Shown in pieces: positions 15,938-16,957 of a DNA stretch of 16,957 nt. Positions within the stretch are counted from its first letter, which is position 1, and each line of letters begins with the position of its first letter. Under the pieces are notes generated by a model. It saw only the letters and a list, made by a program, of their open reading frames with translations. It made no database searches and was not told where the DNA came from. The DNA comes from Euperipatoides rowelli (taxonomy: Eukaryota > Onychophora > Udeonychophora > Euonychophora > Peripatopsidae): NCBI GenBank assembly GCA_003024985.2, contig PXIH01S0015442.1. One strand, written 5' to 3'. A program made the position numbers and the translations under genes.

Positions 15938-16373
15938 CTAGAACAATATCATAAACAACAGGTCGTCGAATTCATTCGGTCATTTCAATTTGAATTATTT
16001 TGTCATTGAGTTGTCGGTAAATAAAGACTATTTCTTTCTTTTTTGAGTTGTTTTTCGTCAGTGAGTCGTTTGCAATAGATTAATAAATAAATTTAACAAA
16101 AAAAAAAAGAAAAAAATCTTAATGCTGTAATTTTGATTTATTTTTATGAAAATCAACTTTTCCGTGATAGAATGTATATTTAGATTTTTTTGACAGCCAT
16201 ATAAATATCTGAAAAAGAAAAAAAATTGAAAAGTGTGTTTCTTTTATACAGAAGTGTAAAAAAAAAAAGATACTGTATGTAGTACAGGTAGCCTACCTCT
16301 CTCTTATATTTCAATGGATTCCTTTGGCAATTTAATTCTCAATTTGTCATTTCGATTTAGTTGCATATTTTAG

Positions 16374-16410
16374 CAAACTACAACTCAGATCAAGACTTTG
16401 GTGTAGTTTG
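16374..16410. repeat. 9-bp perfect inverted repeat
   Basis: CAAACTACA (16374-16382) and TGTAGTTTG (16402-16410) are exact reverse complements with a 19-nt loop. No function can be assigned. Confidence 0.8.
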
Positions 16411-16957
16411 ATTTTTGAAAATAGGCTGTTGACCTACATAGTGATATGAGTGCAAACTCTTCTTTCTTTTGTCACTATGATCACTATCAAGATGGAAATA
16501 GTTCTCAATAACTAGACAATAAATTTCTCATGTAGGACGGTTTTCATTAGTTGCCAATTAGTCCAGCTTGGAAATATACATATTATGATATAATCAACAA
16601 CCAATGGAAGCAGGAGGACTTCAATTCTGAATACATTTCTGGCATAGACATTTTACAATTTATTATATTATCTAATTACAGGTAGTACTCATCTTTCATT
16701 CATTCAACATTCATACAAGTCACACTTGCATAATTATCATTTAATATATGAAACTCTTAATTAAAATTTTATAAACCAAATTTGCAATTTCAGACATCAG
16801 CAAAACTCAATGTTCGCAAAAAAAAAAAAAAAACCATCAGAAAGTCTAGTGTCCCAACATTAAAATTAATTTCTACTATCTACTAAGTGTCACTTCAAAT
16901 AAGCTGAGAGAACTACAACCTGAGAAAAGAAATTAGTTTAAAAAATTAACTTTTATT

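Larger units (their letters stand above)
15486..16957. other. Unassigned AT-rich stretch with small repeats
   Basis: No gene recognised in about 1.5 kb. Small structures seen: CTCCACA/TGTGGAG stem at 15632-15659; ATTTTAATG inverted repeat at 15829-15837 and 15845-15853; direct repeat AAAGCTCAAAAATAT at 15893 and 15923; TGAGTYG motifs near 16002-16072; CAAACTACA/TGTAGTTTG hairpin at 16374-16410; A runs near 16101, 16258 and 16818. Confidence 0.5.

Noticed and set aside
1-16957. CRISPR array, bacterial operon, riboswitch or a coherent new multi-gene system
   Set aside because: Repeats are few and irregular, base composition and elements are eukaryotic, and every longer coding signal is a decayed retrotransposon.

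Overview
This window looks like AT-rich nuclear DNA from a metazoan, most likely an invertebrate and perhaps an arthropod. By eye it is strongly A+T-rich, and it has homopolymer runs, microsatellites and no compact operons. No intact host gene, tRNA, rRNA or CRISPR array could be supported. What can be recognised is a graveyard of transposable elements in different states of decay. The host guess rests on base composition and the mix of element families (antisense LINEs, a TTAA-flanked piggyBac-type MITE, a TA-flanked CAGGGTRT element, a Ty3/gypsy element), so it is tentative.

Region 1-7560 is a nested composite. The oldest layer is a decayed non-LTR retrotransposon (LINE) on the minus strand, now split into three pieces. 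The piece at 6790-7560 holds reverse-transcriptase (RT) motifs up to the PQGSPLS-like motif B. The piece at 1528-1982 holds motif C and the thumb region. The piece at 1-675 starts with the KGGLGL post-RT motif and runs off the window. Between the first two pieces a plus-strand LINE (1992-6789) has inserted, with an imperfect target-site duplication and an A20 tail. It carries remnants of ORF1 with CCHC knuckles, then an AP endonuclease, an RT and the C-terminal part. Between the second and third pieces lies an 844-bp non-autonomous element flanked by TTAA on both sides, with piggyBac-like terminal inverted repeats and an 18-bp perfect palindrome inside. The old reading frame resumes across both insertions.

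Region 7561-8420 shows nothing recognisable. Region 8421-10500 is a minus-strand Ty3/gypsy-type polyprotein remnant: gag end with a degraded zinc knuckle, DTGA protease, start of RT, then integrase and a C-terminal NQLRP tail. The middle of RT, all of RNase H and most of the integrase zinc-binding domain are missing. All three integrase DDE positions carry what look like G-to-A changes. No flanking LTR pair was found.

Region 10500-12200 is non-coding: a G-quadruplex-type G tract, a diverged ~270-bp tandem duplication, an unidentified patch at 11386-11700, and a short unit bounded by A21 and T17 runs. Region 12200-16957 is mostly unique-looking AT-rich DNA. It contains a possible BEL/Pao integrase scrap (12459-12596), a GC-richer structured island (12776-12874), a 384-bp TA-flanked mariner-type MITE (13908-14291), one weak candidate host exon on the minus strand (14770-14830) and several perfect hairpins.

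The elements do not form a working system. Their relation is historical: successive insertions into one another. All frames and motif matches were read by eye, and clade names are judgements from motif style rather than from a search.
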